Below the pieces are notes generated by a model. That model was not told the origin of the DNA and made no database searches. It saw only the letters and a list, made by a program, of their open reading frames with translations. 64,000 bases of DNA from Atopsyche davidsoni (taxonomy: Eukaryota; Arthropoda; Insecta; Trichoptera; Hydrobiosidae): contig JAILWY010000002.1 of the NCBI GenBank assembly GCA_022113835.1, positions 5,744,501-5,808,500 of the forward strand, read 5' to 3'. Made by a program: the position numbers and the translations under genes. Positions 34,801 through 48,700 of the stretch are shown piece by piece. The stretch's first letter is position 1; each line of letters begins with the position of its first letter.

Positions 34801-37800
34801 TGCATATATTTTTTAGTTCAATGTCTACCTGATAACTTTCAAGACTCGTTGAATTCAAAACAACTAAATGGTAGCACCTGTATCTAAAAGATAATTATAT
34901 AAATGTGCTGTGACATCAGAATTTCAACAACAGCTTAATAAAGATAAATTTGTTTGCGTATCGCTGTTCCGTCGCCTAGTTAAATAAAAAAAATAAGCAA
35001 GAGGTCTTAAGGCTATCGAATAATCGCAAAAGTTCAATCTTATTTTAATTTAAATAATAGGTCACGTTTATTATTAGAATAATTGAACATAATATTTTCA
35101 TTCTGAGCACAATATTATTATATTAATCCCACACCAAAATCAATTTTTTAATTATTTAGTATTGCAAGCATGTTATCGAATTTAAGTGAATATGTCGCGT
35201 TATAAAAACATAATTAATAATTAATTAATATTTTAAGGTTGCTTTCAATTCTAAAAAAATAATAATGGTCATTATGTGACTATTAAAATGGGTGTTCTCA
35301 ATCAGGTAAATGGGTTGAGTTTGATTAAATAAATAATAAATATTTGTAACTCACACAAAATACTTACCACTCTACTTAATTTTTCTCTTATTTTTTACTC
35401 TCGTTGGCTCTGTTCAAAATATTTTTTTAAAAAATCATATTGTTTCCACTTGTAACCACATGCAAGAAAATAATAACCCAAAAAACAGATATGTATTCTA
35501 TGCAAACAAAGGTCGTTATTTCATAAAAATGCTTGTATAAACGTAACATTATTGTTACAAGTCTAAAGATATTGTATGGAAGACGTTTTGAATGCAAAGT
35601 GCCCACATTAAAATGTAATGGTGAATGTGCACTTAAAATGTTTCTGCCTATTGTGTGCCCGAGCACGTGCATGGAGCATCATTGGATTGTATTTTTTTTA
35701 CTAACAATCACGTCTCCAAAATATTTTTAATTAGTAAATTATATGTTTACATACATGTTAATGTTTTAAACTGATCGGAGATCAACCATTCAGTGGCGCA
35801 AAGAAAGCAGAATTCTTTGAATATTTTTTATCACCAGTGATAACAATAAATGATATTTCAACTACACACAAAAGCATACGTTACAAAATAATTATTAATT
35901 TTTATTCAGATCGATTGGGCGACTATATGTAGTAGCGTTATCATTTCCACACCGTTTTGTGATAACTTTAATAAAATAAAACCGGACATTTAATAAAAAA
36001 ATAGCTGATTCATACATAACTTTTTATTAATTAGTTTCTGTAATAAATATATTTATTTTTTTAATTAACTTAAGTTCAAAAATATATACTTAGAACATCG
36101 AAATTATTTATCCATTGTGATGTCATCAGTATAAAAAGTATTGTTGACTAAAATAGACGTAATGCGATTTTGATTAAATGCAACGTATACTTTGGAAGCA
36201 CATTTATTAATATGCATTATACGTGTGCCAGAGGTTAACCCAACAAACAGTCCGGATACAAACGAAATATGAGCTTTTAATACTAGACTTTACATCAGAT
36301 CAGGTCGACGTGCGTATCCGATCTATTATTATTCAGGTGAGTCTCTGCCGCTGCGGCCGGAGTGGTTACTTGATAATTTGGTTGACAAATTTTGTTTGTC
36401 TGTAGTCCCCACAATTAAACAGAGCACACATGTCTATTTCCAAATCAGTTTATTTACCACATAAAAAACATTGTAAAATAAATATTAAAAATTGTAAATA
36501 AATACAAGCACTAAACGTAAAAGCCACTCGAGATACGCCAAGTGGCTTATTTGTTATCTTTCATTTCTTTCGCTCTTATGACTTTCTGCATATGCGTGAG
36601 TGAATAAGACATAAACACTTGCGTGCATTCTGAATCTTCAGATCTGTACTTGTGAACGCTTGTCTGGAGAGTCTGTAATATATCTAGATATTTAATGTAT
36701 GATTTAATATCTTAAGTTATCTCATATAACGCAACAGAAAACTTTACACATACAAATTGTACAAATCTAAAAATAATTTGATAAAAACGTATTGTTTTTT
36801 TGCTGATTCCATATATTCATGTTAATTAACCAAAACGTCTTTATTTTATAGAGAATTTCTAATGCACAACAAAAGAATATACAATACCAAAAATATATAC
36901 CTTTATTACAACTGAATTGATTGATATTTTTTCTTCAATTATTATGTCAAGTATGTTGTATTTTTATTTTATTTTTTTCAATTTAAATATGTATTATGAA
37001 ATTGTTAAAATTGCTTCATTTAACACGCATCAAAACGGACAATGCGTATTTGCATGAATTAACGAACGTATTGTGTATTTTTTGCAATAATTTTACTCTG
37101 TTCTCGCCGTGAAGCGTTTTTGTTTGCAGTTTTGCAAATATTGAATATATAAAATAATTTCCACGTGGACTGGCATTTGATTGGCTCTGCTGCGGTCAGC
37201 TGACCTGATTGTCGGGCATTGTTAAAATAAATTCATCGCAAATACATTATTTATCTGAATTAAAAACTGATTTATATTTTGTTTGCGCAATTTGGCCATA
37301 TTGACGTTTACTTTCCAACAAACCTGATTACGGGAAACTACTGGCTCTGCAGTTGTATGCGCATAAATTTAAATGAAAACAAGGCAGTTAACTATTTACA
37401 CAAATCTGCAGCTATGATAATATTTTATCAACGCCATTATTATTTTGACATAGTGGACAATAATATAATTACAGCAATAATACATATAATGCTTAATGAG
37501 CCTGTATGGGTTAAAATGAAAAACGATTATCATTACTAACAAATGGTTCGCACCCTCGAAAAATTATATATTATCAGGAAAACTTGCATATTGGCAAATA
37601 CGTATTTAGAAATAGGTACAAGGGATTGATAGTTACATATAACGACTTATATTCTCTCTCAGTTGCAGGGCCACGCTGGGTAGCTAAAAGGTGTGGGTTC
37701 ACATCTCACCTGGGTCGAAAAAATGTTTTTTTTCATCGTTTCAAGTGTGAACTGATTACCTTAATATTATAAACTAAACGTTAAAAATGTAGATTATAAA

Positions 37801-40800
37801 AAATATAGTAATAGTAGAATATTCATGTAGAATAATCAAACAAATAACTGACAGTATATTTTATTTTTGTTTCAGGTATCCGGCTTGATGGGTTTAGAGG
37901 TAAGAACGGTCTCATTTCCGCTGCAAAACTATAGAAAAGTAATTATCAGTTTTATATTATCAAATACTGCAACAATCACCATACTCTGTGATATAATTAC
38001 TATAAGTATAACTTGTCCAGTGTGCTTTTATACATCAAATATCGCTTTAAGTATCACAATATTCCTTTTTTTATATTATACAATGCTAATGCATGAATTT
38101 TGTATCCAAAACTACTTTAATATTTTTTATTTAACTGAATATTACGTATTTATTAATACTTAATATTTATATAATATATGTAGTTATACAGTAGTATGTA
38201 TTTTAAATAAAATACTTATGTGATTTCTTGCGTCTTTAATTTTATTGGTGACCGGTTTCGCCAACCTTTCACGTTGGCATTATTAAGTTTTTTTGATAAC
38301 GAAAGATTGACTTATATTATTAAAATGCAATTCCACCAAGTACTCTCAGGAAAATGTATCAAAACAGCAATATCGTTTCACAGTGAAGCACGCCTGGTCG
38401 GGCGCCCTGCGCGACAAGGAGAACTTCTTCGACATCCCCCGCAACGTCAGGGACGCGGAGGCGGCGGGCTTCGTGGACGTGCCGCGGGCAACCGAGCACG
38501 GCATCGAGGTGGCCATGAAGTGTCTGGAGAACGACGTCAGGGTCTGCCCGCTCTACGACCGCGGGGGCTACATCGCCGGCCTGCAGATCGCGGTGAGAAA
38601 TGCCTTCACCGACGAACACTTCCTCGCCTCAACCGATACACTTGCCCGGCTGCCAACGCTTTTGCCTACATCCCAGGCGCCACTTACTTGATAATAATCT
38701 AAAAATATATTTTTGCCCGAGTGTGTCTCGGGTGTAGATTCTGTTCATATACTGTAATACAATAAAACATAAACTGAAATACAAAAAGACATATATCATC
38801 CAGGAAATAATTATTTCGACTTCTTGACACCGAGCGTTGCTGGATTGAATCTTGTTTTCTTCAAAATTACAAATACATTTAAAAAAAATAACTCATTCAC
38901 AGTTCGTCATCATGTTACATCATACTTTTCGTTTATTTTTTACTAAAATCCTAAAGATTAGATTCAATTTCATAATTCTATATTTTCGTTTATGCTAATT
39001 AACATTAGTTAGTACAATGCGGTGTGTGTCTATCTCCTGGCCCTGACCGCATGTTGTGGGGCTTATAAGGTTTGGCTAAGGTGGTAGCGTACATGGATTT
39101 TTATTTTAAAAAAATCTCCCAGTGTAGCATTTTAATGATTGAACAATCTTCTTAGTACCTCTCCTCAGAGGAGGTTTGTGACTATTTCATTAAATACATT
39201 GGCTGCACACTTTCCTCTTTCAATGTCTCTTTTTCCTTTGATTTTTCCTTAAGTTGTAGTAATCTATATTTATTGTTTCGAAAGCGATTTAACGATAATG
39301 ATCCATATCCTAAATTTCAAGAATCATTATTCTGTAAATATTTCGTAGATATGGCACCTCAATTTTTAAAATTCTTTGATAAAATCATAACAAAGTTTGT
39401 ACGAAGTCCTGTATAATGTTGTATTAGCAAAGGATCACGATTATCAAACGCAAGCCCAATTTTCAGTACATACTCAATGTATTCACAACTTGAACACTTG
39501 AAAACCCCATGGAATAATCCATGATTGACTCAAATGTGTTAATTGTAATTGTTTTTGTTCTTGGTTGCTACAAAACCATAAATACTTCATAAAAATCATT
39601 TCCTCCTTTTTTATAATTCAGATTCCCGCCAAGGACTTTGATGGTCTCCCTTATGATATCTCCACGAAGATGGTGATGAAGACCATCCTTGGAGAAGACT
39701 ACTGGACTACAACTCACTTTGTTGTCTCCCCTGGTAAGAAAATATATTTTTTTTTATTTATTAATAAAATATATCATTATTAAGTTAATCCAACATTATA
39801 AACCAGTATACTTTTTTGGAAACATTAATATGTCCATTGCACAGTATCTACATTTTCTCATGCTGCTTCTAAATATTTGGCCATTTTTTGAAAGACGTTT
39901 CAACGAAAGGAATGAAAAAACTCCTGAAGTATTCGCATAGATTGCATAAAATAGCTAAAAATTAATTAACACAATGTTATTTTGTAAAGACAATTTAATT
40001 AAAATCACAGAAGGTTAGCACTTTACAAAGTCCATATGAGATAGTAAAAACCTGTTAACTATTTTTTTTATTGATTGATCTTGCAAAAGCGAAACATTGT
40101 TGATTATTCCCCAATGGGGCATCACATTAATGTTGGGCAAAATATTAACTTGTAATTTTTTTCAACTTGGTATTACTATGTATTTTATTTTATATTTCAA
40201 TTAATGTATGATCCAAACCGGACATTGCTTTAATTCTATTTATAATAGATAATCAAATATTGTATGTAAATTTAATAACATATCATTTTAGACACAATCA
40301 AGAATGGCGGACGTCAAGGACCCATTGGCGAGACCATTGAAGGGCTGTGGGTGCAGCACCCACACAACCTTATGCAAATTCCTTTAAGCGAGAGCGAGCT
40401 GAGCTCCCAAACTCTCTTCAAGAAACAGAACTGCATTCCCAACATGGGTAAGTATAAAGAGATTCTACACTTTTATTTCAAAAAATTATATACAAACCTA
40501 AAGTGATCTCATTAATGACTTTGTGATGCACTTGAAGTTTTGACTTCACTTTTGATTTCTGATTTCTGATGAAACACGCTTAAATTGAATACAATTACAA
40601 GCTAGGAAGCTGTATGTTTAGTAATTTTTTAATTTAACTTTAACCTTATTGAGTAATTCATATTAGCAAGCCCAATATTCATAGAAGTTGAAACAGGAAT
40701 ATACTTTGTTCCTAGGAATTTTCATCAAGACAAAAATCGAGGTTTTGATTTAGAAAGTTAGCAAACCATCTATCTAATTATATAGTCTTCTGAAGGCTGA

Positions 40801-41590
40801 TCAACAAAAACACTTGTTATCTAGCTGTGTAATACTTCACTTAAATTGCAATGACTATCTATTATATATATCCATATAAAACTATCGGTATAGCAATACA
40901 GAAAAAATTAATGTTATCTCTACTTAATTTCAAGTATTCAATCAGTTAAATGAAATATATAACTTAACTATACATATTCAAATGAAATATATTAAAATGC
41001 TTTATATTTCAGGAACTCACTACTATTACAACATGACCACTGAATTGGACTGCCACAATGTTTTCCCGTACTTTGTCCTTGTGAAGGAAGGTCGGGCCAT
41101 CGGCCTTGGCTGGCAAATTGTTGGACATACTACTGAGCATGACAGGCATTGGTTTGAAAACCCACCATCCAGGGGAGTTGAGGTAAGATACTTTTAACTG
41201 TTAATTCTAATACTTACCCCACTCAAATAATACCGAGAGTGCTTCTCTGATTTTGATGAACCACTCCCTCAATATATAATCACAGATCCTTTGTGGACTT
41301 TCAATAATTAATAAATCATTGTATGATAGACTTAGTGATTGTTTTTCAAGGTAGATCATTGAATTTCTTTATTTTAGATGACCATCCCATCTGCCCCGGC
41401 TTGCCTGCAAGACTGGGCTAAGACTTATGGAGTGATATCTCTTCACATGTATTACATTGAACAGCCGTGGAAGATCAAGTGCGAGGACTCCGACAGCCTC
41501 CAGCCCATGTCTATCGTCAACAAGCTTCTTCTCACCTCCTCCCGCTACGCCACCAAGGTCGTAGATGAGGCCAAGAAGCTCCTAGGCTGA
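31884..41590 (+). CDS. Secreted protein of unknown function, six exons, 304 aa
   Basis: Exons: 31884-31938, 38384-38592, 39622-39733, 40292-40447, 41013-41182, 41378-41590. All junctions are GT-AG and phases match. Exon 1 encodes a signal peptide (MMNPIVFLAVLALSAAAS), with cleavage likely just after it; the mature chain would begin VKHAW. Exon 2 includes DIPRNVRDAEAAGF and the two-cysteine stretch KCLENDVRVCPLYDRGGY; exon 3 has PAKDFDGLPYDIS; exon 4 has NGGRQGPIGETIEGLW; exon 5 HYYYNMTTELDCHNVFPYF; exon 6 ends AKKLLG. Six cysteines remain in the mature protein (three possible disulfides) and there is no transmembrane segment or GPI-like tail. I do not recognise a named domain. Codon use is GC-richer than the surrounding introns, as expected of a real gene. 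A two-methionine start gives an ambiguous first codon (31884 or 31887). Confidence 0.85.
32641..32766. mobile_element. piggyBac-like terminal fragment with palindrome
   Basis: Contains GGGGTCAATTTGACCCC (8-bp arms around one base) and a second related copy 'ggggggtcaaattgactcc'. The right edge read on the minus strand is TTAACACTAAGCGTGCCGAC, a TTAA followed by a C-rich start as in piggyBac-like ends. The other end is not found. Confidence 0.4.
33019..34311. mobile_element. 1.3-kb inverted-repeat (foldback) element in intron 1
   Basis: The left arm, about 33019-33515, is inverted as the right arm, about 33830-34311. Matching landmarks, left with right complement: 'catttcatttatttaattgt' at both outer ends; 'atgacgacttttcaaa' (33173 and 34120 areas); 'gattgatgtttaggcatttt' and 'gcctaaacatcaatcgggaa'; 'atcgattttggaga' at the inner ends. 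Arms are imperfect (substitutions and indels). The roughly 315-bp centre is markedly GC-richer and not inverted. No transposase ORF is present. Confidence 0.8.
34312..38383. other. Rest of intron 1 of the secreted-protein gene
   Basis: AT-rich. It contains a SINE-like fragment near 37.67 kb and, near 38.33 kb, 'attccaccaagtactct', which recurs at 52.55 kb. No other gene is supported; the ORFs at 35427-35730 and 37279-38163 are AT-rich chance frames. Confidence 0.5.
37655..37765 (+). mobile_element. tRNA-derived SINE fragment
   Basis: 'ggtgtgggttcacatctcac' resembles a box B region, and the following 'ttcatcgtttcaagtgtgaa' resembles the tail of the SINE at 25968. Confidence 0.45.
39010..39120 (+). 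repeat. Dispersed repeat family A, copy 3
   Basis: 'gcggtgtgtgtctatc', a decayed form of the palindrome, then 'gttgtggggcttataa' and 'ggctaaggtggtagcgtac'. It lies inside intron 2 of the secreted-protein gene. Confidence 0.6.
39145..39270 (-). mobile_element. LINE 3'-region fragment
   Basis: 'acctctcctcagaggaggtt' followed by 'tgtgactatttcattaaata', matching the family at 22.6, 23.7 and 41.9 kb. Confidence 0.5.
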
Positions 41591-41690
41591 GCTCAGCCAC
41601 GCGCTGCTTTGTTAATATTGATAGCTTTAATTTAAATAATAGAAAAACCTTCTAACCTACAAAATGTCTTTGTAAATTTTATATTTTATC

Positions 41691-41696
41691 AATAAA
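41691..41696 (+). terminator. Poly(A) signal of the secreted-protein gene
   Basis: AATAAA 101 bp downstream of the stop codon. Confidence 0.6.
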
Positions 41697-41927
41697 GATG
41701 TTAAACAAATAACTCATTATTCAATATTCTATATATCTAATATTTGTGATCATATTGATATTGTTTTCTAGATTGAAATATTAAAATGAATGATTTTATA
41801 TATTCCACTAATTCATTCAATAGTGATTGCAACAATACATGAAGATTGATAGAATATTGAAATGGATACATTATGGAAATGGATAATACATATTATAATG
41901 TTTTCATAATTTTGTTCATATATTCAT

Positions 41928-42030
41928 CTTCTTCGAGTGCCTCTCCTTAGAGAAGGTCGGTGACCATTTCACTGAACACATATTTATCCTGGTCTTACTA
42001 ATTCGAGTGTACTCCTGACTCCAGCCACAG
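41928..42030 (-). mobile_element. LINE 3'-region fragment
   Basis: 'tgcctctccttagagaaggt', 'cggtgaccatttcactgaac' and 'cttactaattcgagtgtact' correspond to the longer copy at 29170-29500. Confidence 0.55.
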
Positions 42031-43100
42031 TAAAGAAATAATGTATGATTTTCCAAATTTTATTGACTTTTTTATAAAGTATTATTGTTGTATTAAATAT
42101 TCTTTAGTCAATCAAAAAAAATAAAACAAGAAAAACAAATATACTTACAGACTAAGCGAACAATATGAATTTAAAACATTTTGATCGATATTCTGAATTA
42201 TACGCATTAAGTCGAATATCGATTGAAATAATTCGATCTCTTTCTTTTTACTCATTGTTTTTTGTAAATAGGGATGCGCTATCTTATTATTCGGGTATTG
42301 ATAATCGATTTTTATTCACAAACACAATAAATGAAACATTTTATTTAATCGCTCCATAAGTCTCGGCCCTGTCTTGCAGCCAAACTGGGGCAGATGGAAT
42401 GAAAATAATCTACAACAATATATTATAATAAATTAAATGGTCTATCTGGAAAAACAATACAATTTTAATAAAACGTCATTAAATATTATATTGTTCTAAA
42501 TTTTATATTAAAATATTCAGCTTAATTTTTAATCATAAAAATCTCGCATGCATGACCGTATTTTTTTAAATTACGTTATTACATTCAAATTATAAAATCT
42601 CTCAACTTTTGTACTGCTACAATCAAAACTTTACCGCTGATCTAAAAGTGTTAAATTTGAAGTCATTTCCAATACAATTTTGTCAGAAAATACCTGCATT
42701 TTAATAAATCGAACTTTTTTTTTACAGCTCCTAGCCATCTAGTTATTGGAGAAATCCGATTGTGCACATCACTAGTCGTGAAAACGCTTACCAAAGATGA
42801 CGCTAACGTCAAACTTGAAAATATCAGTTATGTCTCGCGCTTGTTTCTGTGTTTTCTGCGGTTTAAACGCAAGATAGTGTGGCTCGAAATTTAGTTTTTT
42901 TTTTAAATATAAGTTATATATTATCTCTTGTATTCCAGTACTTGACGTACCTAGCTGGTTTATTTTGTTGTTATAATTCTCTACGAATCGCATTCACAAT
43001 GTGAGCATTTGTTTTCGTCTGCATATCAACGAATGAGTAAAAATAATATATTCCCTTTATAATAACTTTTATATCATTAGATTCATAATATTTTGCTATT
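42031..43100. other. Upstream region of the Kelch gene
   Basis: AT-rich, no TATA box at a clear distance from the start codon. ORFs at 42165-42359 and 42772-42993 show no known domain. Confidence 0.4.
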
Positions 43101-45073
43101 ATGGGTGACGACAACATAAATACGTTTAGGTATAGCGAATCTGCTGATATAATTTTAAAAGTTGAAGACCAAAGGTTTTATGTAGAGAAAGAGGTACTTC
43201 GCGAAAAATGTCCATATTTTCGAGCAATGTTCAGTGGGTCATTCAAAGAAAATTCACAAGAAGAAGTAGTAATTGAGGTATAAAACTTAATACAAAAGCT
43301 TTTCATTATTAATAATGTCTTTTTAGTATGCTTACTTTAAAACAAATAGTTTGGTAGTGATATTGAGTGTAGTTTAAAATCATTATTGGGATTACATTGA
43401 TGTAATTTTAATTTTACAGATGACGTCTTCTCTATCTATGAAATATATTTTGGACTATATTTACAGAGATGCCATTCCTGCTATTAATATAGATAATACC
43501 CCACAATTTTTATCAGCAGTCAACTATTTTCAACTCCAAGAACTCCAAGATATAGTAATTAAAAAGTTAATCTCGTGGATAGATTGTGATAATTGGTTAC
43601 AAATTTGGAAAATATCAAAAACATGCGGTTTTGATGAATTGGAAACTAAAGTGAGATCATATGGCTTGTACCAATTCAAAGAAGTACGAGATAAAATTGA
43701 ATGTTTAGACTCTCTGTCTATTTTGCATTGGTATCTATCACACGAGTCCTTAAATGTTCACCGTGAATCTGATGTGTTCAAAGCCGGCTGTCGATGGTTG
43801 AAACATAATAACAATAATGATGGTATTCTAGTTGTCCTATCTTGTTTAAGTTTCAAGTCATTAAAAGTAAAATGTCTTGAAGAAATGCTAAAACATGATA
43901 TGGTTAAAAAAAATGAATTAGCAATACAAGTATTGAAAGGTTTTCTTTATATTCTCAAAAATGGTCTAGATAAAAACAAATTGACTGAGGACTTCAAGTC
44001 AGAGTTCTGCCTACATTTCAGTGAAGATGTTTATGAAATAATTTATGGTTTGACTTTAAATAGTAAAGACAGAATACCACCTGTAAAACCATGCTTTTCT
44101 GGAAATTGGAATAGAAAAGGTGTTGGTGTTTTCAGTTATAGTTTAAGAACAAAACAATTAGAAAATAAGATATTTCTTCAACTGGAATCTTGGTGGGGTT
44201 GTCATGTAGTTACGTGGAAATCATTCAACATCATCATCATCGGTGGAGAATCCATATACACTGGCTCCAAATGGAACAGTGATATTTATATGTACAACTA
44301 CATACAAGATAAATGGACCATCTTGAATAGTCAACCTCTGCCTAAAAGGCGGCACGGAGCCGCAGTAGTGTATGAAAATACCTTGTATCTGGTCGGGGGC
44401 GTCGGAAGGTACAGAGTGTCGCTTGAGTCCGTCCACAGGTATGATTTACTTACTGACACTTGGCACGTGCTTCCTGACCTGCCTGAAATATGCCAATACC
44501 CTGTAGCAACGGTTCACAAAAATGAGCTGTATGTGTTGACAGAACACATATATGTATACCGTAACAATTCATGGGTTCTACTTCATCAAATCTATCCAGT
44601 CCGGAAATGTGTTTTTTCTTATGAAAATTACATTTATTTTCCTATAAAACTTTATCCTAGGGATTTATTCCGCTCTGATATGAGCAGCACCATTTTTAAT
44701 TACTCACCGGAAGATGACATACTAACAAAGAAAACCCAGCACAAAATCCATGCAGTTTGTAACATAAGTAAGCATTATTTTTACTATACTGCATTATCAC
44801 AATTTCTATAATTTTGTTTTATTAATTTTTATTTTGATTTTAGATAATATAGTGTATTTTTTTACAAGAATTCAGGAAGATGAACTATGTCGATCTAAAA
44901 AAATAACCTTGTATATTGAGAAAGCTAATCTTGACGATGAACTTCAAAAGGCTGAAGTAATTTCTTGTGAAATGGACAGAGAATTACCTTCAGCTTTTAG
45001 TGGTTTTATCTTACCCGACTTAGAAACTGAGGACCGAGCTATGTGTACTTATGGAGAAAGGTGGTTAAAATAA
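43101..45073 (+). CDS. BTB-BACK-Kelch protein (Kelch-like family), 584 aa
   Basis: Exons 43101-43277, 43420-44767 and 44844-45073; the second intron is only 76 bp and phases match. Residues about 10-110 are a BTB/POZ domain (ADIILKVEDQRFYVEKEVL, then CPYFRAMFSGSFKE). Residues about 115-225 are a BACK domain, including WIDCDNWLQIWKIS and SDVFKAGCRWL. The rest holds degenerate kelch blades, clearest at RRHGAAVVYENTLYLVGG followed by VHRYDLLTDTWHVLPDLP. Kelch-like proteins are usually substrate adaptors of Cullin-3 ubiquitin ligases: BTB binds Cul3, the propeller binds the target. Blades lacking the double Gly are frequent here, so the substrate surface may be divergent and ubiquitin-ligase activity is inferred only from architecture. 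The gene ends 667 bp from the 3' end of Rrp6, which is transcribed towards it. I cannot assign a specific KLHL orthologue. Confidence 0.9.
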
Positions 45074-45740
45074 ACAACCAGAAATCTCGCAGTTTCCATA
45101 GAATTACTCATCATGCCTGCATCAATAAAACAACAACAAAAAATGTTAAGTATTTATATTTGGATATTGATGAGTTACATGAAAATTATAAAGATGCATC
45201 ATCACAATCAATGTTTAAGCTATCTCGATTCTTCCTCCTTCACCTGAAAATAAAAAAGCTGTTCATGACTAAATCTAAACTCATCGGGGTAAGTAAATCA
45301 TTGTGAGTGAGTGAACACATTGAAAAGTCTACTCTGAGCGAATGGCAGCTAATAACTGCATGTTCTTGCACATTCCATTGCTACTGTATTTTACAATATG
45401 TTAATATTATCTATTAATTTTCTAGTGTCCAATAATAAATTCAACAGTGATTACAATTTTTCTAAAATACAATCTCTCAAATTAATGATCTACGGTCAGA
45501 TAAAAATAGCGCATTTATAAAGCACACATTTTTTAGTATAATTTGATGCTATCTGTGTAATGTATTTAACAACTTGGTAATCACTATTTAATTTAACCAG
45601 TTTTTCAGAACTTTGCAAAAACAAAGCATTCACAAAGAGTATGCATGACCAATAATGCAAATTATTTAAGTCAAAACATCATATATAAATAAAATTTTCA
45701 ATCTTCATCAGTATTTTTAAATAGAGCTACAGATCTTAAA

Positions 45741-48700
45741 TTAACAAACCTGGTTTTGAAATTCTTTAACATTACGGCACCGTTCATACGGCGGGATAAA
45801 CGATCTGATAATGTGATTAATATTGTGACCCTGCAAAAGAAATACACTCGTTAATTTGTAGAAATGTAGAAAGCCACCTTCAGTGAGTAAAGTTGTATCT
45901 TTAAAAATTACTCGGATTGATCATATGAGAAAAAAGTACTTAATAATAGAAATATAAAAAATAAAAATACGAGGTCACACGCTAGACGTCCATAAGATAC
46001 AAGTTGGCAAGCATTTTTTACCTTTGTCGTTTGTGGAGGGTGCTCAAGACTGTTAGGTTTTCTGTAAGTCTTTTTCCTTTTTATCTTAAAGCTATGAGAT
46101 TCCTTGAAGTAAACAGGCAGCCCTTCTCTAAAAAAGTATTAATAATTTAAAATTAAGTAAAACTAAAAACATACTCTACAATTAATCATCCATAAATATA
46201 ATGGTATATATATATCATTGAAAAAATAGGTATTATTGGGTGTAAAATGTGCATTTGATAAATCTTTAAAGAGATAATAATGGTTATGCTTCATGGAAAT
46301 GTATTACTACAATAATATCACTTATTTTAAAGATTTCGTGTATGCTAAGAATAGAAATAGTTTTGATGAGAGACTTCAATCAAAAAATAAGTGTTATTTT
46401 GTTTATTAACTCTGTATACATCTTTGAATTAAGTGATTTTCTGAAGGGTGTAGAGTTAAGTATAAAATGTAATATTTAATAATAAAGTTTTAATACAGAT
46501 ACATTTTTTTTCAATTATTCCATTGACAAACCTTGAGTCATACACTTTGTCGTGAGTCAAGACAATCGCTGCAAAACCAGTCAGGGGGACACGGGAAGTG
46601 ACCGCTGTGTCTTCTGCCATATCATCGACAACTGTGTTTCGGGCCTGCAAACCAAAATCGAGCGCTTTAAAATTATTTCTCAACTTGTGAACATACTTAT
46701 ATTCTAGCTTCAATCAATTCAGGATCAACTCGGATGAATGTGTAATGAAAGTGTGTAGTCAATATTTCTGTCCAGCAATTATTTCATTTAACAATATAAC
46801 CCATCTAGACTGGATATCAAGAAATAAAGAATTGTGAAATAAACATTGAGAAAATATTTTTTTAGCTGATTTGTAATACACAAGGTATCCGGAACTCACT
46901 GTGAGGACCATCTCATGTATGGTGAGTAAGTTTCTTCTGACGAGGGGTGGGATGGGGTTGCAGCACGCAAGTATTCCTTGCATTTCCCGTGGAAGGGATT
47001 CTGATATTTGCAGCAGCATGTGGTTTGGCAGCACATAGCTAAAAAATATAAAAAACTTTCACTAAATATAAACACTTAAGTAAGAAAAGCAATTAATGTG
47101 TTTACATCAGAAGATTATTTGGTACAGAGTTACTGATCATAAATTAACAAAGGTACATATAATCTACTGTTCATTATTATTTCTCGGTGTAAAAGTTGAT
47201 CACTGCTCTTGACTTGCTCTGGTCTCAAATGTCAGATTTTGAAGTGCCATTAATTATAACCATTCAGATAACAATATTTTAAACTTATTACTAGATAAAG
47301 CATTTACTGCAGCATCTCTGTATTTTTAAATAGTTTATTATAATAACCACTTATTCAACTTTTGTTATTTAATTGTTGCAATTAAAAAACCAAAGGTGAA
47401 ATACTATGAAGAATGATTAGTATTTAATAGTGTACATTCGCCAAATAATCTCAAATTTAATGTATAAATCAAATCGTACAAACAAGATTGTTTAATTAAT
47501 AAATAAACTAGTCGTTACCCGAAACTCTCATCCTCGGTGCGAGCGATCATGTCCCTCCATTGGTAGACGCTCTCCAGAGCCAAAAGTTGCCTGCGGTTAA
47601 AATTCTTGCGGGACTTCAGGTACAGATCCATGTAGCTGTTCTTGTGAAACACAGGCTTCGAGTACGTCTGTAAACAATTCAATTGCATATTATCTAATTG
47701 ATGAAACGGGTCGTCCACAATTCAAAAAAATCTAGTTCTATTCAAATTCTATTATAGTTTACTTTAGCACAAATGAAGCGGCTCTTGGAGAAGACGGCCT
47801 GCAACAGATTAGACATTCCTTGAGCTTTTTCCAACAAGTCCATCTTCATCCGCCGCCAGATGTACAGTAAGTTGTGAGTGTCCAGACGTGCATACTCGCA
47901 TAACTCTTCGGGGAGTGGACGGATGCGCCAGTCAGCAAGTTGGTATCTGCAATTACAAATGCAAAATAATTTATTATACCGAACAATCAATTACAAACAC
48001 AATAACACCATTATTGTGTCTTTTATCTAAAGGGTAAAAAATTTGTAAATTTTATCTAATAGGATCATTCACAAAGAATTAATAGAATGAGTAGTTTGAA
48101 AATGAAAAATTATTCATAATTTTATAGATATTACTTTAAAAATTAACAAAGAGGTGTACGGACTTCTTGTTCATGTGAATGTTGCAATAGCGCAGTATGA
48201 GAGCAGCCAGAGATAGGCCAGAGAATTCCAAGAGAATAGCCGCCTGGTGAGTGTCGAACAATCCCACGAGGTACACTCCCAAATCCCGCTGCAGCCATAT
48301 TACGTCAAGGTCAGCCCCATGCAGCACCTGCAACCATTAACAAGTGACTAACATTAACCATTAACAAAGACAAAAATATTCACAGGAAAAAATAAGTTCA
48401 AAAGAGAACATTTAAATTCTCTATGTGAACTAGTCAATAAATTATTTTTAGCATAGTATATAGTAGTTATTGATAATGTATAAAAATATAAAGAATTCAT
48501 TATTACAAACCAATCATATTTTGCAACTACTTATGGCCGTGCTCAACAAATTCAATTACCTTAAGTATTTTGGGATTAGTAAAAGCCTCATTGAGAAGAT
48601 GTAAATGCTCTCGAAGGCTCAGAGTATCCACCAGGAAATCACCGCCTTCCTCGGTGCTGATTTGTAGCAGGCAAGTGATCCCTATGGAGAAGGAAACCAT

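Noticed and set aside
45043..45306. ORF overlapping the end of the Kelch gene, followed by a gtaagt
   Set aside because: Out of frame with the Kelch coding sequence and without a domain; most likely 3' UTR.
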